In this document: positions 21,675-23,683 of the stretch, piece by piece | Layout: each line of letters starts with the position of its first letter | Numbering within the stretch: position 1 is the first letter of the stretch | Assembly: GCA_002084765.1 (NCBI GenBank) | Contig: NBMB01000073.1 | Coordinates: 1 to 23,683, forward strand | Reading direction: 5' to 3' | From: Candidatus Cloacimonetes bacterium 4572_55 | Lineage (GTDB): Bacteria > 4572-55 | DNA length: 23,683 bases | Program-made: the position numbers and the translations under genes | The notes under the pieces: generated by a model | Told to the model about the DNA's origin: nothing | Databases searched by the model: none | The model's input: the letters and a program-made list of their open reading frames with translations, nothing else

Positions 21675-23683
21675 ATGAAGTCACGGTTTATTTGTCTGAT
21701 ATTACTATTAGTAGCCGGATTTACTCAAGCCGATCCTGTTTGGCAGGAATTGGATGAACCGACCGGCGCATTGCAGTTTGAGGATTTGGCTTTTCATCCG
21801 ACTGACCCGGATCACATATTGATCACCGGTCCTTTCGGCATTTATCAAACAACGAGCCGGGGCGACGATTGGACAAGCTTAACCGATGGCTACGACCCGC
21901 AATTTTTTTGGGTAGGTCAGTCTATTGCCATGTCGCCGCTCAATCCGCAACTCATTTTAGCCGGGCTTCTATTGGTTAATGGCACTTACGGCATAAAGCG
22001 CAGTAGTGACGGGGGCCAGACCTGGCAACATATCTATACGGAAAATGGTCATTGGGACACAAATGATTTTCTCTTTGCCGATGAGCAGACAGTCTGGTTA
22101 GCCGCAAATTATGGCCTGGCAAAAAGCGTTGACCAGGGGGTGACCTGGCAGTTTCTCGACGAGTTTGAAGGGGCATTTTCCTGTCGAATTGTTCAACCGA
22201 CAATTGGCCCGGACACATTAGTTGTCACCACTGGTTTTATGACCCCAAATCCTTATTCGCCATTATCCTTTAGCTCTGATGGGGGCAATAGCTGGCATCC
22301 CCGACAGGAGGGATTGCATTTTGCCGCCGGTGTTCGAGATATCGCTTTTCATCGCAATTTCCCCGGAACATGGTTCATCATTGTCGATACACCTCCTGGT
22401 TTCGAGGAGTACCAGGGGGTATATAAATCTACCGATTGGGGTCAAAGTTGGCTCAGTGTCAGTTCGGGTCTAACAAGTCAGATGTGGTTGTGGCAGATCA
22501 TTATGGATCCGACTGATTCGAATCGCCTGCTTGTCTCAGACCTGGGCAGCGGCCTGTACGAGACGACAAACGGGGGTCAGTCATGGCATTATTTTGCTAC
22601 AGCTCCATTGGCGACCTCGACCTCGACGCTCACATATTCACCATTCGACGACTCGACAATCTGGATGGGCGATTCGTATCGAACTCTCTATCTATCGACC
22701 GACAACGGCCAGAGTTGGCAGGAAAAAGATAATGGCATAAGCGGGACATATCTCACCACTATGAGTGGAGATTCAGACGCTTTGTATGCCGGCGGTCTTT
22801 CAGGAACATTCCGTTCCTCTGACCTGGGCGGCAGTTGGGAATTTATTAACCAGAACCAGCCCTGGCTGGAAACAACCGTTTTGGCTGCCAACCCATTAAA
22901 CAGCTCGACTGTTTATCAGGGGGGATCCGCCTACACGGATGGATGCCATTTTAAGATCAGTTATGATGGCGGCAACTCATGGTCAGCAATGGAAGATGGG
23001 CTGAATATGAGCTTAAGACCTGATATATTGGCCATAAGCCCGCAGGATACAACGTCAATTTACCTCGCTATAGGGTCGGGATCACAGCAATTGTATCGTC
23101 TCGACGCCGAGCAAAATTGGGAGCAATTGCCCCAACCGGATGCAGATCGTTATTATTCCATGATAATCGACCCTGGCGACCCGGATCGTTTACTTGCCGG
23201 CGAATTCTACGATGGCCAAGTCTATTATAGTTCTGATGGAGCTCAGACGTGGCAGGTATTCGACATCCATCCCGGAGAACGAACATTGACGGCCATTGAT
23301 CCGACCGATAGCAATATTTTATATGCGCTTGGATCATTAGCGATGTATCGCAGTCGTGACCAGGGTGAAACCTGGGATGTGATCACTCCGGATGTGCCGT
23401 CGGATCATCCATTTGGTCTGGTAGTGCACCCCTTATTTACGAATCGGATTTTTTGCGCCTATAGAAATTATGGCCTATTTTGGAGCAATGATTACGGCGA
23501 TACCTGGCAGCCGCTTAATGAGGGGCTGGATACCTGGCTGATTCGCACTCTCTTTATCGAACAGGATTCCAATACTCTTTTTGCCGGCACATATTATGAT
23601 GGCATCTATCGCTTGGATATGAACACTCTCGGCGTCGAAAATGACCCGCAGATCACTTTTCTCCCAGCTTTACAGCCCAACTT
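21675..23683 (+). CDS. Secreted Asp-box (BNR/sortilin-like) beta-propeller protein, 3' end outside the window
   Basis: It opens at ATG 21675 with AAGGA upstream and stays open for 669 codons to the window edge. The signal peptide is MKSRFICLILLLVAGF, cleaved near TQA-DP. About twelve Asp-box motifs (S-x-D-x-G-x-x-W) recur every 45-70 residues, for example SSDGGQTW, SVDQGVTW, SSDGGNSW, STDWGQSW, STDNGQSW, SSDLGGSW, SYDGGNSW, SRDQGETW and SNDYGDTW, each preceded by a 'P.D...L..G...G.Y' strand. This predicts one or two large propellers of the VPS10/sortilin, sialidase-like or photosystem-assembly-factor type. Asp-boxes are structural, and sialidase catalytic residues are not evident. The last residues (LPALQPN) are where a YPNPF T9SS tail would begin, so cell-surface export by T9SS is likely but the tail itself is not visible. 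Confidence 0.85.
   Translation, partial: MKSRFICLILLLVAGFTQADPVWQELDEPTGALQFEDLAFHPTDPDHILITGPFGIYQTTSRGDDWTSLTDGYDPQFFWVGQSIAMSPLNPQLILAGLLLVNGTYGIKRSSDGGQTWQHIYTENGHWDTNDFLFADEQTVWLAANYGLAKSVDQGVTWQFLDEFEGAFSCRIVQPTIGPDTLVVTTGFMTPNPYSPLSFSSDGGNSWHPRQEGLHFAAGVRDIAFHRNFPGTWFIIVDTPPGFEEYQGVYKSTDWGQSWLSVSSGLTSQMWLWQIIMDPTDSNRLLVSDLGSGLYETTNGGQSWHYFATAPLATSTSTLTYSPFDDSTIWMGDSYRTLYLSTDNGQSWQEKDNGISGTYLTTMSGDSDALYAGGLSGTFRSSDLGGSWEFINQNQPWLETTVLAANPLNSSTVYQGGSAYTDGCHFKISYDGGNSWSAMEDGLNMSLRPDILAISPQDTTSIYLAIGSGSQQLYRLDAEQNWEQLPQPDADRYYSMIIDPGDPDRLLAGEFYDGQVYYSSDGAQTWQVFDIHPGERTLTAIDPTDSNILYALGSLAMYRSRDQGETWDVITPDVPSDHPFGLVVHPLFTNRIFCAYRNYGLFWSNDYGDTWQPLNEGLDTWLIRTLFIEQDSNTLFAGTYYDGIYRLDMNTLGVENDPQITFLPALQPN

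Noticed and set aside
1-23683. CRISPR arrays, tRNA/rRNA genes, transposases or attachment sites
   Set aside because: Looked for by eye on both strands; no regularly spaced repeats, no tRNA-like cloverleaf with a CCA-type end, and no transposase or integrase motifs were found.

Overview
The window looks like chromosome from a Gram-negative bacterium of the FCB superphylum, in the neighbourhood of Calditrichota/KSB1-type candidate lineages. The evidence is: secreted beta-rich proteins ending in the 'YPNPF ... YDL.GR.V.TL ... SPGVYLL' C-terminal domain of type 9 secretion (T9SS) cargo; Omp85, TolC and RND envelope proteins; lipoboxes; and strong AGGAGG-type ribosome sites. The phylum assignment is inference. 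Every supported gene is on the + strand.

Layout. (1) 1-4575, accessory surface proteins: a PD40/TolB-like propeller lipoprotein, a chimeric gene remnant, an intact FG-GAP/VCBS protein with a T9SS-type tail, and a C13 (legumain/caspase-like) peptidase cut off 16 residues after its presumed catalytic Cys. (2) 4572-5508: remnants of a receiver domain and a GAF-GGDEF diguanylate cyclase, in different frames and probably derived from one signalling protein. (3) 5519-13806, a tight housekeeping gene string: TamA/BamA-like Omp85, UbiA-family prenyltransferase (closest in motifs to DGGGP synthase), membrane-anchored metallophosphoesterase, TldD, TldE (C-terminus frameshifted), diphosphomevalonate decarboxylase and phosphomevalonate kinase, followed by a likely terminator. 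(4) 13969-20745: a tripartite RND efflux operon whose outer-membrane TolC component is fused to an N-terminal ABC-type substrate-binding domain, and whose RND pump carries a perfect in-frame 51-bp tandem duplication. (5) 20746-23683: a strong palindromic terminator; a good promoter; a micro-ORF with a very strong Shine-Dalgarno followed by an attenuator-like hairpin; a small secreted protein of unknown function; and a large Asp-box (BNR/sortilin-like) propeller protein that runs off the end just where its sorting domain would begin.

Working together: the UbiA, MvaD and PMK genes point to isoprenoid/prenyl-lipid synthesis by the mevalonate route, rare enough in bacteria to note. The Omp85 protein, phosphoesterase and efflux operon concern envelope biogenesis and export. 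The most novel-looking signal is a pair of matching micro-ORF leaders (99-125 and 21027-21062), both with near-maximal anti-SD complementarity, an in-frame ATG-NNN-ATG start and an MRR- peptide, each about 110-140 nt upstream of an exported-protein gene.

There is an unusual density of lesions: two abrupt gene junctions, a frame break, a C-terminal frameshift, a perfect tandem duplication and an 18-bp inverted repeat that looks templated. Real gene decay and assembly error cannot be separated from the sequence alone; read mapping would decide.
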